Assembly (NCBI GenBank): GCA_021324545.1
Contig: JAJPIX010000012.1
Span: forward strand, 1 to 42,326
Reading direction: 5' to 3'
Source: Alphaproteobacteria bacterium
GTDB taxonomy: Bacteria > Pseudomonadota > Alphaproteobacteria > Micropepsales > Micropepsaceae
Length of the DNA: 42,326 nt
Part shown: positions 1 to 7,831 of the stretch, in pieces
How positions within the stretch are numbered: the stretch's first letter is position 1
Layout: each line of letters starts with the position of its first letter
Made by a program: the position numbers and the translations under genes
Notes under the pieces: generated by a model
Told to the model about the DNA's origin: nothing
Databases searched by the model: none
The model's input: only the letters and a program-made list of their open reading frames with translations

Positions 1-33
1 AAGCGCCTGATGTGCACGGCGTGCCAAATCTAA

Positions 34-84
34 CCCTCCCCTTGGGGGAGGGTCGAAGCGCGGAACGCGCTTCGGGGAGGGGAC
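34..84. repeat. Palindromic intergenic repeat, CCCTCCCC type, copy 1
   Basis: An outer hairpin (CCCTCCCC, TTG, GGGGAGGG) is followed by a perfect 8-bp inner hairpin (54-61 pairs with 67-74) and a closing GGGGAGGGGAC. The same architecture with a different inner stem occurs at 3515-3578 and, inverted, at 3592-3657. It lies downstream of the minus-strand asparaginase gene. Confidence 0.75.
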
Positions 85-96
85 AGGGCGGCCGCG

Positions 97-1116
97 CTAT
101 TCGATCAGGCTGCCCAGCGAATTTGTGGCCAGCATCGGCGCGGCGCGGCGCTCGCCCACCGTTTCGTCGCGCGTGTTCAGAATGGGCGCTCGCACGAGTT
201 CCATCGCCGCCCTGTCGTCGCGGAGCAGCCCCATTTTGTGGAGGATCGTGGCCATGGCGGTTTCTGCTGCGCGGCTTGCGCCGTCGTCGATCTTCAGCGC
301 TACTCCAAGCCCCAGATCCGGAACGATCGCGGCATAAAAGCCTTCCGCGCCGGCCTTGGTGACGAGCGGCCTCTGCGCCGCGCGCATCAGGATCGTGTCG
401 GAACGGCCGGTGCCGCCAACCAGCTCCGGATGCTTTTGCATGGCTTCGACAATGCGGCGCACGGCGCGTTGCCGCATGTCCGGCAGGCTGTCGGGCGCGG
501 CCATCAGCGCCAGCGCCCGGGCCAGCGATGACAGGGGCAGCGCGAAATTGGGCGCGGTGCAGCCGTCCGCACCCCAGGGCATTTCGCTTTCGCCGGAAAG
601 TTCGGCCAGCGTCTTGCCCACCGCCTGCTGCACGGGATGATCGATGCGCTGGTAGCCTTTGGTCGCCACGTTCCAGTGGCGCGCCACGCTGAGAAAGCCG
701 GTATGCTTTCCCGAACAGTTGTTGTGGATGCGCGTGGGTTTCAGGCCGGCAATGACCATCTCTTCCGCCACCGGCTCGTAGCGGATGGGATGCGGCCCGC
801 AATTCAGGTCGTCTTCGCTGCAGCCGATTTTCTGGAGCCAGGCGGCAACGCGCGTCGTGTGCATCGGCTCGCCGGAATGGGATGCGCAGGCCAGCGCGAT
901 TTCTTCGCTCGAGAGTCCGAAGGCATCGGCTGCGCCCGATTCCAGCAGCGGCAGGGCCTGAATGGGCTTCAGCGACGAGCGCGGATAGACCGGACAGCCG
1001 ATATCGCCCAGCGAGAAGGTGATGTGCCCGCGCGCGTCGGAGATCGCAACCGCCCCGCGATGCACACTCTCCACCAGGTCTCCCCGGGTAATTTCCACAA
1101 GAACGGGATTGGCCAT
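97..1116 (-). CDS. Asparaginase, rhizobial type II family
   Basis: A 339-residue cytoplasmic protein of the Asparaginase_II family (PF06089), which hydrolyses L-asparagine to aspartate and ammonia. The sequence shows the family's conserved blocks: SSLKP near residue 48, CASHSGE near 76, NNCSGKHTG near 132 and DGCTAPN near 184. This family is unrelated in sequence to E. coli AnsA/AnsB and is named after the Rhizobium etli thermolabile enzyme. Length matches the family. The gene stands alone: repeats lie on both sides, and the nearest gene to the right is on the other strand. Specificity for asparagine comes from family membership, not from anything decisive here. Confidence 0.9.
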   Translation of the reverse strand: MANPVLVEITRGDLVESVHRGAVAISDARGHITFSLGDIGCPVYPRSSLKPIQALPLLESGAADAFGLSSEEIALACASHSGEPMHTTRVAAWLQKIGCSEDDLNCGPHPIRYEPVAEEMVIAGLKPTRIHNNCSGKHTGFLSVARHWNVATKGYQRIDHPVQQAVGKTLAELSGESEMPWGADGCTAPNFALPLSSLARALALMAAPDSLPDMRQRAVRRIVEAMQKHPELVGGTGRSDTILMRAAQRPLVTKAGAEGFYAAIVPDLGLGVALKIDDGASRAAETAMATILHKMGLLRDDRAAMELVRAPILNTRDETVGERRAAPMLATNSLGSLIE

Positions 1117-1127
1117 GCTGTTTTCCC

Positions 1128-1325
1128 CTCATCCTTCGACAGGCTCAGGATGATGGCCTATGAATAAGTCCTCATGCTGCGCCCGTCGGAGCATGAGGAC
1201 GCGGCCATGCAGTTGTCCCTTCATCCTTCGACAAGCTCATCCTTCGACAAGCTCATCCTTCGACAAGCTCAGGATGAGGGCCTATGAATAAGTCCTCATG
1301 CTGAGCTTGTCGAAGCATGAGGGCG
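1128..1325. repeat. Cluster of short palindromic (REP-like) repeats
   Basis: Several copies of a stem-loop built on CATCCTTCGACAAGCTCAGG and its complement occupy the gap between asparaginase and the SpoU gene. A 16-bp unit beginning TCATCCTTCG is repeated three times head to tail at 1221-1236, 1237-1252 and 1253-1268 and ends in AGGATGAGG. A further hairpin (CCTCATGCT paired with AGCATGAGG) ends just before the SpoU start. This is a repeat type widespread in alphaproteobacterial intergenic DNA. The tandem triplication looks like local slippage. Confidence 0.8.
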
Positions 1326-1330
1326 GCGGA

Positions 1331-1882
1331 ATGGCAAGATGGGGCGGCATGCGCGGATATTTCGCAGCGGGCGTGGACGGCATCCACAAGCCGATGAATC
1401 TCGGCAACCTGATGCGCATCGCGCATGCGTTCGACGCCAGTTTTTTCTTCACGATCAATGCGCAGGCGCGGCTTTCCGACGTGCAGCAGTCCGATACGTC
1501 GCATGCCGCGGGCCATCTGCCCCTGTATCAGTTTCGCAATGCGGAAGATTTCCGCCTGCCGCTGGGCTGCCGCCTGGTGGGCGTGGAGATCACCGACGAT
1601 GCCGTGGAGCTTCCGCGCTTCCGCCATCCCTTGCGTGCGGCCTATGTGTTCGGCGCCGAGCGCATGTCGCTTTCGCCCGACGTTCTGGCGCGCTGCGAGT
1701 TCGTGGTGAAAATCCCCACGAAATTCTCCATCAATGTCGGCATGGCCGGCGCCATCGTCCTGTACGATAGGCTCACAAGTCTTGGGGGATACGGTCCGCG
1801 TCCGGTTCGCGCCGGCGGAAAGCCCGATGACATTCCGCCGGTGCATAAGTGGGGCGCGCCGGTCATGCGCAGGCGGCGGTGA
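1331..1882 (+). CDS. TrmH/SpoU-family RNA 2'-O-methyltransferase
   Basis: A 183-residue SPOUT-fold protein expected to methylate a ribose 2'-OH in tRNA or rRNA with S-adenosylmethionine. The three SpoU motifs are in order: an N-terminal block with KPMNLGNLMRIAHAF, a middle block AAYVFGAERMSLSP, and the C-terminal knot with IPTKFSINVGMAGAIVLYD. The motif-1 Asn is present; Arg is seen in the following helix. The frame is open further upstream, but that part is translated REP repeat, so I chose the ATG at 1331; ATG 1349 is an alternative. The exact RNA target cannot be told from sequence. An ABC exporter follows 47 bp downstream. Confidence 0.85.
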   Translation: MARWGGMRGYFAAGVDGIHKPMNLGNLMRIAHAFDASFFFTINAQARLSDVQQSDTSHAAGHLPLYQFRNAEDFRLPLGCRLVGVEITDDAVELPRFRHPLRAAYVFGAERMSLSPDVLARCEFVVKIPTKFSINVGMAGAIVLYDRLTSLGGYGPRPVRAGGKPDDIPPVHKWGAPVMRRRR

Positions 1883-1929
1883 CAAGCACGTCTCCATCTG
1901 TATAGTGCCGCCCAAATCGCCCAGCACAC

Positions 1930-2697
1930 ATGACAACACCCGCTCTGTCCATTTCCCATCTGCGCAAGGTATATCGTGGCGGCCTCGTCGCGGTGGACGA
2001 TCTTTCCATGGAGATCGCGCCGGGCGATTTCTTCGGATTCCTCGGCCCGAACGGCGCGGGCAAATCCACGACCATCCATTGCGTCACCGGCATCGCCACC
2101 GTCACCTCCGGCACGATCCGCGTGTTCGGCGTGGATGCGGTGAAGGATTATCGGGAGGCGCGCAGGCTGATCGGCCTTTCGCCGCAGATGTTCAACGTGG
2201 ATCCCTTCGCCACGCCGCGCCAGATCATAGACTGGATGGGCGGCTATTTCGGGATGACGGCCGCCGACCGCAAGCGCCGCACCGACGAGCTGATCGAACG
2301 CTTCGGGCTCAGGGACCATGCCGACAAGCGCTTCCGCGAGCTTTCCGGCGGATTGATGCGGCGGGTGATCCTGTGCCGCGCGCTGGTGCACGATCCCAAG
2401 CTGCTCATTCTGGACGAGCCGACGGCCGGCGTGGACGTCGAGCTGCGCCGCGATCTCTGGCGCTATCTTCAGGAGCTCAACCGCGACGGCAAGACGATCC
2501 TGCTCACCTCGCACTATCTCGAGGAAGTCGAGCGCCTCTGCAAGACCATCGCCATCATCGCCAGGGGCCAGATCGTGCGCCAGGGCACCAAGGATGAAAT
2601 CGTGCGCGAGCCGGGCGGGCTGGAAGCGGTCTATCTGCGCGCCACGGGCGCCGAGCCCGATCATGTGGCGGCGCCGGCCGCGGGAGCGGGCCGATGA
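1930..2697 (+). CDS. ABC-2 type exporter, ATP-binding subunit (YadG-like)
   Basis: A 255-residue ABC ATPase that would power the membrane subunit encoded next. It shows Walker A GPNGAGKST (39-47), a Q-loop LSPQMF, signature LSGGLMRR in place of the usual LSGGQ, Walker B LLILDEPTAGVD and a switch His in LLTSHYLEE. The LSGG(L/M)xRR signature is typical of the YadG/DrrA/NodI group of ABC-2 exporters. Its stop overlaps the permease start by 4 bp (ATGA), so the two are translationally coupled. The substrate is unknown; the group handles polysaccharides, lipids or drugs. Confidence 0.93.
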   Translation: MTTPALSISHLRKVYRGGLVAVDDLSMEIAPGDFFGFLGPNGAGKSTTIHCVTGIATVTSGTIRVFGVDAVKDYREARRLIGLSPQMFNVDPFATPRQIIDWMGGYFGMTAADRKRRTDELIERFGLRDHADKRFRELSGGLMRRVILCRALVHDPKLLILDEPTAGVDVELRRDLWRYLQELNRDGKTILLTSHYLEEVERLCKTIAIIARGQIVRQGTKDEIVREPGGLEAVYLRATGAEPDHVAAPAAGAGR

Positions 2698-3467
2698 GCA
2701 TCAACTGGGTCGGCCTGTGGACGATCATCCGCCGCGAATTCTCGCGCATCATGCGCGTGCCGATCCAGGCGTTCCTTGCGCCGTGGATTTCCGCGCTGCT
2801 GTTCATCTTCATTTTCGGCTTTGTGGTCGGCAAGCGGTTCCCGCCCATCGGCGGCCACCGCTACATCGAATTCGTGCTGCCCGGCGTGCTGATGCTCAAC
2901 ATCGTCAACGCGGCCTTCCTGCAATCCACCTCGCAGACCTATTTCCAGCGCTTCCTGCGCTACATCGAGGAAACGCTGGTGGCGCCGCTCTCCTATATTG
3001 AGATGATCGTGGGCTCGCTCGCCATGACGATCGTGCGCACCGTTATCACCGCGCTGGGCATTCTGGCCATCGGCGTGGCCTTCGGCGCCACCACCGTGGA
3101 CAGCGTTCCGGAATTCCTGTTCTGGGTGGTTGGCGTGTCGGTGATCTTCGGCCTGCTCGGCATCATCGTGGGCCTGTGGTCCAACAATTTCGAGCAGCTC
3201 ACCATGCTCAACGTCTTTTTCATCACCCCGCTCTCGATGGTGGGCGGGGTGTTCAACACCGTGAACATGCTGCCGGGCTGGCTGAAATGGCTCGCCTACG
3301 CCAACCCCTTCTTCTATTTCGCCAACGGCGTGCGCCATTCCATGATCGGCTACAGCGACTGGGCGGAAGCCTTGCCGCTCGGCGTTGCCGTCACGCTCGG
3401 CCTGTCCGCCGTGCTGCTCCTGATCGTCTGGCGGCTTTACGCGGTGGGCTACGGGCTGCGAGAGTAG
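2694..3467 (+). CDS. ABC-2 type exporter, permease subunit (YadH-like)
   Basis: A 257-residue integral membrane protein with about six hydrophobic segments. It begins with a short amphipathic N-terminus (WTIIRREFSRIMR) typical of ABC-2 permeases of the YadH/NodJ group. The conserved C-terminal region with NPFFYFANGVRHSMIG, which usually precedes the last helix, is present. It partners the ATPase encoded immediately upstream and overlapping by 4 bp. Together they form a complete exporter, with two copies of each subunit. The gene ends 47 bp before a pair of palindromic repeats. Confidence 0.92.
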   Translation: MSINWVGLWTIIRREFSRIMRVPIQAFLAPWISALLFIFIFGFVVGKRFPPIGGHRYIEFVLPGVLMLNIVNAAFLQSTSQTYFQRFLRYIEETLVAPLSYIEMIVGSLAMTIVRTVITALGILAIGVAFGATTVDSVPEFLFWVVGVSVIFGLLGIIVGLWSNNFEQLTMLNVFFITPLSMVGGVFNTVNMLPGWLKWLAYANPFFYFANGVRHSMIGYSDWAEALPLGVAVTLGLSAVLLLIVWRLYAVGYGLRE

Positions 3468-3514
3468 GTCGGCATCTCCGCAAAGACGATCGCGAAGATT
3501 TCGCGTCCGTCAGG

Positions 3515-3578
3515 CCCTCCCCTTGGGGGAGGGCAGAAAATTCGAGAGCGTTAGCGAACGAATTTTTCGGGAGGGGAC
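3515..3578. repeat. Palindromic intergenic repeat, CCCTCCCC type, copy 2
   Basis: Same outer hairpin as at 34-84, but the inner stem is AAAATTCG (3537-3544) paired with CGAATTTT (3559-3566). It ends with GGGAGGGGAC and faces an inverted copy 13 bp further on. Confidence 0.75.
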
Positions 3579-3591
3579 CGAAAGAGCCATT

Positions 3592-3657
3592 GTCCCCTCC
3601 CCGAAATCTTTTCTCGCAACCGCTCGAAAAGATTTCGACCCTCCCCCAAGGGGAGGG
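3592..3657. repeat. Palindromic intergenic repeat, CCCTCCCC type, copy 3 (inverted)
   Basis: An inverted copy of the element at 3515-3578. The inner stem is 12 bp and perfect: CGAAATCTTTTC (3602-3613) pairs with GAAAAGATTTCG (3626-3637). The two facing copies could form a large cruciform just upstream of the SDR gene. Confidence 0.75.
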
Positions 3658-3696
3658 TCCGGTTGTATTGTCAGATCGTCCATGCAGGAGTGCCCG

Positions 3697-4443
3697 GTGA
3701 GCAGCAAACCTCTCCGCAACGCCACCTGTGCCGTGATCGGCGCGGGCGATTTCATCGGCTCCGCCATCGCGAAGAAATTCGCCGCCGAAGGCTACGCCGT
3801 CTTCGCTGGCCGGCGCACGGCCGAAAAGCTCATGCCGCTGAAGGCGGAAATCGAAGCCGCCGGCGGAAAATGCTTCGCGCGCGGGCTGGATGCGCGGAAA
3901 GAGGAAGACATCACGGCTTTCCTCAACGAAGCCGACAGCGCCGCACCCCTGGACGTCTGCATCTTCAATCCCGGCGCCAATGTGAATTTCCCGATTCTGG
4001 AAACGACCGAGCGCGTGTTCCGCAAGGTGTGGGAAATGGCGTGCTATGCCGGTTTCCTCACCGGCCGCGAAGCCGCGCGCCACATGCTGGCGCGCGGGAA
4101 GGGCACGATCCTGTTTACCGGCGCCACGGCGTCGCTGCGCGGCGGCGTGGGCTATGCGGCGTTCGCCTCGGCCAAATTCGGCCTGCGCGCGGTGGCGCAA
4201 AGCATGGCGCGCGAGCTTGGTCCGAAGAACATCCACGTCGCGCACCTGATTATTGACGCGGGCGTGGATACCGCCTTTGTGCGCGAACGCATCCGCGAGC
4301 GCGGCACGGATCCGGATTCGCTTCCGCCCGACACATTGATGAATCCGCAATCGGTGGCGAACGCCTATTGGTATCTGCACACCCAACCGAAGGATGCATG
4401 GACCTTCGAGCTCGACCTGCGGCCTTTCCGGGAGCGCTGGTGA
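3697..4443 (+). CDS. Short-chain dehydrogenase/reductase-like protein with Phe at the catalytic Tyr position
   Basis: A 248-residue Rossmann-fold SDR. The dinucleotide-binding GAGDFIGSA motif lies near the N-terminus and an NPG motif stands where classical SDRs have NNAG. The active-site segment reads FASAK rather than YxxxK, so the canonical catalytic Tyr is Phe. I recall relatives with the same change, so this may be a subgroup feature. A GTG at 3697 was chosen because AGGAG (3686-3690) lies 6 bp before it; ATG 3682 would overlap that site. The next gene overlaps the stop by 1 bp. Substrate unknown. Confidence 0.85.
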   Translation: MSSKPLRNATCAVIGAGDFIGSAIAKKFAAEGYAVFAGRRTAEKLMPLKAEIEAAGGKCFARGLDARKEEDITAFLNEADSAAPLDVCIFNPGANVNFPILETTERVFRKVWEMACYAGFLTGREAARHMLARGKGTILFTGATASLRGGVGYAAFASAKFGLRAVAQSMARELGPKNIHVAHLIIDAGVDTAFVRERIRERGTDPDSLPPDTLMNPQSVANAYWYLHTQPKDAWTFELDLRPFRERW

Positions 4444-5054
4444 TGCGCGTGGAATTCCTGTTCGATTTCGGCAGCCCCAATGCGTGGTTTGCGCACCGCG
4501 TGATCCCGGCCATTGAAAAGCGCACCGGCGTGCCATTCGATTATGTTCCGGTGCTGCTCGGCGGCATTTTCAAGCTCACCAACAACCGGCCACCGATGGT
4601 GGCGTTCGGCGGCATCCGCAACAAGATGGATTACGAGATGCTGGAAATCCGCCGCTTCATCGCCAGGCACAATCTCGGGCAGTTCAAATTCAATCCGCAT
4701 TTCCCCGTCAACACGCTCACCATCATGCGCATGGCGGTCGCAGCGCTCCGGGGCGGATTCCTTCCCGCCTATGCCGAAGCCATGTTCCGCGCCATGTGGG
4801 AAGACGGCCGCAAGATGGATGACGCCGAAGTCATCCGCGCAACGCTGGATGCGGCGGGGCTGCCGGCCGACGATCTGCTCACGGCCGCACAGGCGCCGGA
4901 GATCAAGCAGGCGCTGATGAATGCGACCGAAGAGGCGGTTAACCGCGGCGCGTTCGGCATTCCCACCTTCTTCGTGGAGAACGAAATCTTCTTCGGCAAA
5001 GATCGCCTGCGCGATGTGGAAGAGGAAATCTTAACGCGGAAATCCGCGGCCTGA
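4443..5054 (+). CDS. 2-hydroxychromene-2-carboxylate isomerase/DsbA-family protein
   Basis: A 203-residue thioredoxin-fold protein of the DsbA/HCCA isomerase family (kappa-class GST-like). The N-terminal FDFGSPNAWFAHR carries the Ser that replaces the CxxC of true DsbA proteins. The C-terminal block GAFGIPTFFVENEIFFGKDRL is the family's cis-Pro region. Members isomerise ring-opened chromenes during naphthalene-type catabolism or act as glutathione-dependent isomerases. The start ATG overlaps the SDR stop (TGATG), indicating an operon; together they suggest processing of a small organic compound. No aromatic-degradation genes are nearby, so the substrate stays open. Confidence 0.88.
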   Translation: MRVEFLFDFGSPNAWFAHRVIPAIEKRTGVPFDYVPVLLGGIFKLTNNRPPMVAFGGIRNKMDYEMLEIRRFIARHNLGQFKFNPHFPVNTLTIMRMAVAALRGGFLPAYAEAMFRAMWEDGRKMDDAEVIRATLDAAGLPADDLLTAAQAPEIKQALMNATEEAVNRGAFGIPTFFVENEIFFGKDRLRDVEEEILTRKSAA

Positions 5055-5153
5055 CGGGTGGACGGGGCGGGACCGGCCCCCTATTCTCCGGCGCAGCGGC
5101 CATGCCCCCGTGGCCTTCCAAAAAAAGCCCCAATAGCGAGGTTCATTGCAATC

Positions 5154-5687
5154 ATGATCGGACGAAGCATTGGATTGACCGCAAGCCTGTTGTTCGCAAG
5201 CGCCATCGTGGCCGTTCCCGCTTTCGCCGCGCCGCAGCTTCTGGGCACGTTCCGGGACTGGTCGGCCTTCCAGAACGGTTCCGGCGCAAGCCAGGTTTGC
5301 TATGTCCTGTCCAAGCCGGTTTCCAGCGAGCCGAAAAAGGCCAAACGGGACCCGATCTTCTTCCTGATCAGCGACTGGCCGGCCAGGAAGGCCAAGGCCG
5401 AGCCTGAAATCGTTCCCGGCTATCCCTATCGCGACGGCAGCACGGTGACAGCCGAGGTCGGCGCCGACAAGTTCACCTTCTTCACCAAAAACGACGGCGA
5501 CAACGGCGACGGCGACGCATGGATCAAGGACACGGCCGACGAGCAGCGGCTGGTCGAAGCCATGCGCGGCGGGCAGCAGGTGGTCGTGACCGGCACCTCC
5601 AGCCGCGGCACGCTCACGCGCGATACCTATTCGCTCGCCGGCATTTCGGACGCGCTCGACAAGATTCACGCCGCCTGCGGAATGTGA
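5154..5687 (+). CDS. Invasion-associated locus B (IalB) family secreted protein
   Basis: A 177-residue protein with a clear signal peptide (hydrophobic stretch, AFAA cleavage region near residue 25). It is followed by the IalB family pattern (PF06776): a GTFRDWSAF block, VCYVLSKP, RDPIFFLISDWPA and a C-terminal Cys about three residues from the end that could pair with the Cys of VCYV. The family is periplasmic, widespread in alphaproteobacteria and mostly of unknown function; the Bartonella member affects erythrocyte entry. The frame is open upstream, but ATG 5154 gives the intact signal peptide. Confidence 0.8.
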   Translation: MIGRSIGLTASLLFASAIVAVPAFAAPQLLGTFRDWSAFQNGSGASQVCYVLSKPVSSEPKKAKRDPIFFLISDWPARKAKAEPEIVPGYPYRDGSTVTAEVGADKFTFFTKNDGDNGDGDAWIKDTADEQRLVEAMRGGQQVVVTGTSSRGTLTRDTYSLAGISDALDKIHAACGM

Positions 5688-5693
5688 TTTGTG

Positions 5694-5844
5694 CTGCCCT
5701 CCCCGCCGTTGCGGGGGACGTGGTTCGCGGAGCAATGTCAGGCAAACCATGGGGGCCTGCGGAACCCGTCCCGTTTGCCGCCACCTGCGCTTTGCTCGTG
5801 ACGATCGCTCGCCGGGCGCTTCCCCCGCAGAACGGGGCAGGAAA
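5694..5844. repeat. Long imperfect palindromic element between ialB-like gene and rlmN
   Basis: The gap contains GC hairpins at both ends: CCCCGC/GCGGGG near 5700-5720 and CCCCGC with a facing GGGGC near 5823-5837. The outermost bases CTGCCC and GGGGCAGG are roughly complementary. The middle is not obviously coding. It resembles a composite repeat element more than a promoter region. Promoter elements for rlmN were not recognised. Confidence 0.4.
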
Positions 5845-5873
5845 ACGCAAGACCTTCGCCTATATTGGATGCA

Positions 5874-7001
5874 ATGACCGGACTGAAAAACCTCCTTGGC
5901 CTCTCTTCGGACGCGCTGAAATCCGCGCTGATCGAATCCGGCGTGGAGCCCAAAGCCGCCCCCATGCGCGCGCGCCAGCTGTGGAACTGGATCTATGTCC
6001 ACGGCGCGCGCGATTTCGCCAGCATGACCAGTCTGGCGAAGGATTTTCGCGGGCGGATGGCGGAAACATTTTCGCTCGCCCGGCCGGAGATCGTCACCGA
6101 ACAGATTTCGCGGGACGGCACGCGCAAATGGCTCTTGCGCGGGGCGGGCGGGGTGGAATTCGAAACCGTGTTCATTCCCGAACCCGGCCGCGGCACGCTC
6201 TGCGTTTCCTCCCAGGTCGGCTGCACGCTCAACTGCCGCTTCTGCCACACCGGCACGCAGAAGCTGGTGCGCAATCTCACCCCGGCCGAAATCGTGGGCC
6301 AGGTGATGATCGCGCGCGATGCGTTGAACGACTGGCCCTCGACCGCGCCGGGCCGCCGCCTCACCAATGTCGTGATGATGGGCATGGGCGAGCCGCTCTA
6401 CAATTTCGACAATGTGAAGGCCGCGCTCGCCATCGTGGCCGATGGCGACGGGCTGGCGCTCTCCCGGCGCCGCATCACGCTCTCAACCGCAGGCGTTGTG
6501 CCGATGATCCGGCGGGCGGGGGACGAAATCGGCTCCGCGCTCGCCATTTCGCTGCACGCCGCGCGCGACGAGGTGCGCGATGTGATCGTGCCCCTGAACA
6601 GGAAATACCCGATCGCCGAGCTGCTTGCCGCCTGCCGCGAATATCCCGGCGTGTCGAATGCGCGGCGCATCACCTTCGAATATGTGATGCTGAAGGGCGT
6701 GAACGATTCCCTCGCCGATGCGCGCGCGCTGGTAAAGCTGATCAGGGGCATCCCCGCCAAGATCAATCTCATTCCGTTCAATCCCTGGCCCGGCGCGCCG
6801 TATGAATGTTCGGACTGGGCGCAGATCGAGAAGTTTGCGGAAATCGTGAACCGCGCGGGCTATGCCAGCCCCGTGCGCACGCCGCGCGGGCGCGACATCA
6901 TGGCCGCCTGCGGCCAGCTCAAGAGCGCAAGCCGGAAGGAACGCGCATCCGCCCGCCACGCCGAACTCCGCTCCGCCGAACTGGCGCGCATGCCGGGCTA
7001 G
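5874..7001 (+). CDS. rlmN: Dual-specificity 23S rRNA (A2503)/tRNA (A37) C2-methyltransferase RlmN
   Basis: A 375-residue radical SAM enzyme that methylates C2 of adenine 2503 in 23S rRNA and A37 in some tRNAs. The [4Fe-4S] motif CTLNCRFC sits inside the typical SSQVGC...HTGTQ context. [15 protein letters not shown] is the SAM-binding GEP motif, and the C-terminal [12 protein letters not shown] carries the methyl-accepting Cys. Length matches the family. I chose ATG 5874; a TTG at 5865 is in frame but lacks a better ribosome site. The gene is followed within 6 bp by a palindromic repeat. Confidence 0.96.
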   Translation: MTGLKNLLGLSSDALKSALIESGVEPKAAPMRARQLWNWIYVHGARDFASMTSLAKDFRGRMAETFSLARPEIVTEQISRDGTRKWLLRGAGGVEFETVFIPEPGRGTLCVSSQVGCTLNCRFCHTGTQKLVRNLTPAEIVGQVMIARDALNDWPSTAPGRRLTNVVMMGMGEPLYNFDNVKAALAIVADGDGLALSRRRITLSTAGVVPMIRRAGDEIGSALAISLHAARDEVRDVIVPLNRKYPIAELLAACREYPGVSNARRITFEYVMLKGVNDSLADARALVKLIRGIPAKINLIPFNPWPGAPYECSDWAQIEKFAEIVNRAGYASPVRTPRGRDIMAACGQLKSASRKERASARHAELRSAELARMPG

Positions 7002-7006
7002 AATTG

Positions 7007-7060
7007 CCCTCTCCCCTTCGTGGGAGAGGGCGGCGCGCAAAGCGCGCCGGGTGAGGGGCC
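7007..7060 (+). repeat. Palindromic repeat (CCCTCTCCCC type) abutting the DUF559 start codon
   Basis: Structure: outer hairpin CCCTCTCCCC / GGGAGAGGG, inner palindrome GGCGCGC AAA GCGCGCC, then GGGTGAGGGGCC. Its last base is directly followed by the ATG at 7061, so GAGGGG at the repeat end could act as the ribosome-binding site. Confidence 0.85.
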
Positions 7061-7468
7061 ATGAAACACGATTTTGCAAAAAAGCTTCGCCGCGACCAGA
7101 CGGAAGTCGAGCGCAAGCTCTGGAATGCGCTTCGCGGGCGACAGTTTCACGGGTTCAAATTTCGCCGCCAGCAGCCGGTCGGGCCATACATTCCCGATTT
7201 TGTCTGCTTCGAAGCCAGATACGTGATTGAGCTGGATGGCAGCCAGCATGGCGAAAGTGAGAGCAAAGCGTCTGACCTCGCGAGAACCCGGCGGCTTGCG
7301 CAAGATGGCTTCCGTATTCGCCGGTTCTGGAACCGCGAACTTATAGACAATTTCGAAGGTGTGCTTACGCAGATTTGGCGTGATTTGGGCGAGCCAACGT
7401 CGCCGGTCGTTCGGCCGGTCGAAAAACGGGAGTTTCGCCCGTCACGGTATGTGCGCCGGAAGCCCTAG
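7061..7468 (+). CDS. DUF559 domain protein, Vsr/PD-(D/E)XK endonuclease-like
   Basis: A 135-residue protein of the DUF559 family, structurally related to very-short-patch-repair (Vsr) endonucleases. N-terminal AKKLRRDQTEVERKLWNAL, then GFKFRRQQPVGPYIPDFVC and a strand with VIELDGSQH fit the family pattern. The D of IPDFVC and the E-D of IELDG are the expected metal ligands. The gene is enclosed by palindromic repeats: one ends at its ATG, and an inverted one begins at the base after its stop. A degenerate copy of its first six codons sits in the repeat array at 7633-7650. Function is unknown; nuclease activity is an inference from fold. Confidence 0.88.
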   Translation: MKHDFAKKLRRDQTEVERKLWNALRGRQFHGFKFRRQQPVGPYIPDFVCFEARYVIELDGSQHGESESKASDLARTRRLAQDGFRIRRFWNRELIDNFEGVLTQIWRDLGEPTSPVVRPVEKREFRPSRYVRRKP

Positions 7469-7521
7469 CCCCTCACCCGCCGAACCTTCGGTTCGGCGCC
7501 CTCTCCCACAAGGGGAGAGGG
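7469..7521 (-). repeat. Palindromic repeat (CCCTCTCCCC type), inverted copy after DUF559 stop
   Basis: CCCCTCACCC, then inner palindrome GCCGAACC TT CGGTTCGGC, then CCCTCTCCCACAAGGGGAGAGGG. It begins at the base after the TAG of the DUF559 gene and is inverted relative to the copy at 7007-7060. The inner stem differs in sequence from the other copies but still pairs perfectly. Confidence 0.85.
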
Positions 7522-7740
7522 CATGCGGATCGTCTTTCCCTCTCCCCTCCGTGGGAAAGGGTATGCGGATCGTCTTTCCCTCTCCCCTTCGTGGGAGAGG
7601 GCGGCGCGCAAAGCGCGCCGGGTGAGGGGGCCATGAAGCACGGATTTGCACTTTCCCTCTCCCCGTCGTGGGAGAGGGCATCAAATTTCCCTCTCCCCTT
7701 GTGGGAGAGGGCGGCGCGCGAAGCGCGCCGGGTGAGGGGG
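7522..7740 (+). repeat. Array of further CCCTCTCCCC-type repeats with partial copies
   Basis: Full copies lie at 7578-7630 and 7689-7740, and hairpin-only copies at about 7538-7561 and 7655-7678. A 27-bp segment starting CATGCGGATCG is repeated with a 40-bp period (about 7523 and 7563). Bases 7633-7650, directly after the full copy at 7578-7630, match 15 of 18 bases of the start of the DUF559 gene (MKHGFA against MKHDFA). No gene is seen between 7469 and 8016. Confidence 0.8.
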
Positions 7741-7796
7741 CCGCCCGTGGCTAGAAATTCGGCCGACCCATCATAGGAAAACTAGCATCTTTCCTC

Positions 7797-7825
7797 TTGA
7801 CAGCCGCGCCACAGGTTCCTATAAT
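7797..7825 (+). promoter_or_regulatory. Perfect consensus sigma-70 type promoter
   Basis: TTGACA (7797-7802), a 17-bp spacer and TATAAT (7820-7825) match the housekeeping consensus at every position. Start of transcription is expected near 7832. The next gene, argG, starts 185 bp later, so the promoter drives either a long argG leader or a separate small RNA. Confidence 0.8.
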
Positions 7826-7831
7826 GTTCTG

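Noticed and set aside
1221..1268. Three tandem 16-bp units that could suggest a CRISPR or satellite
   Set aside because: There are no spacers, the unit is part of a common palindromic repeat, and no cas genes are present.
1253..1939. A long minus-strand frame opposite the SpoU gene
   Set aside because: It is antisense to a gene with clear SpoU motifs and has no recognisable motif itself.
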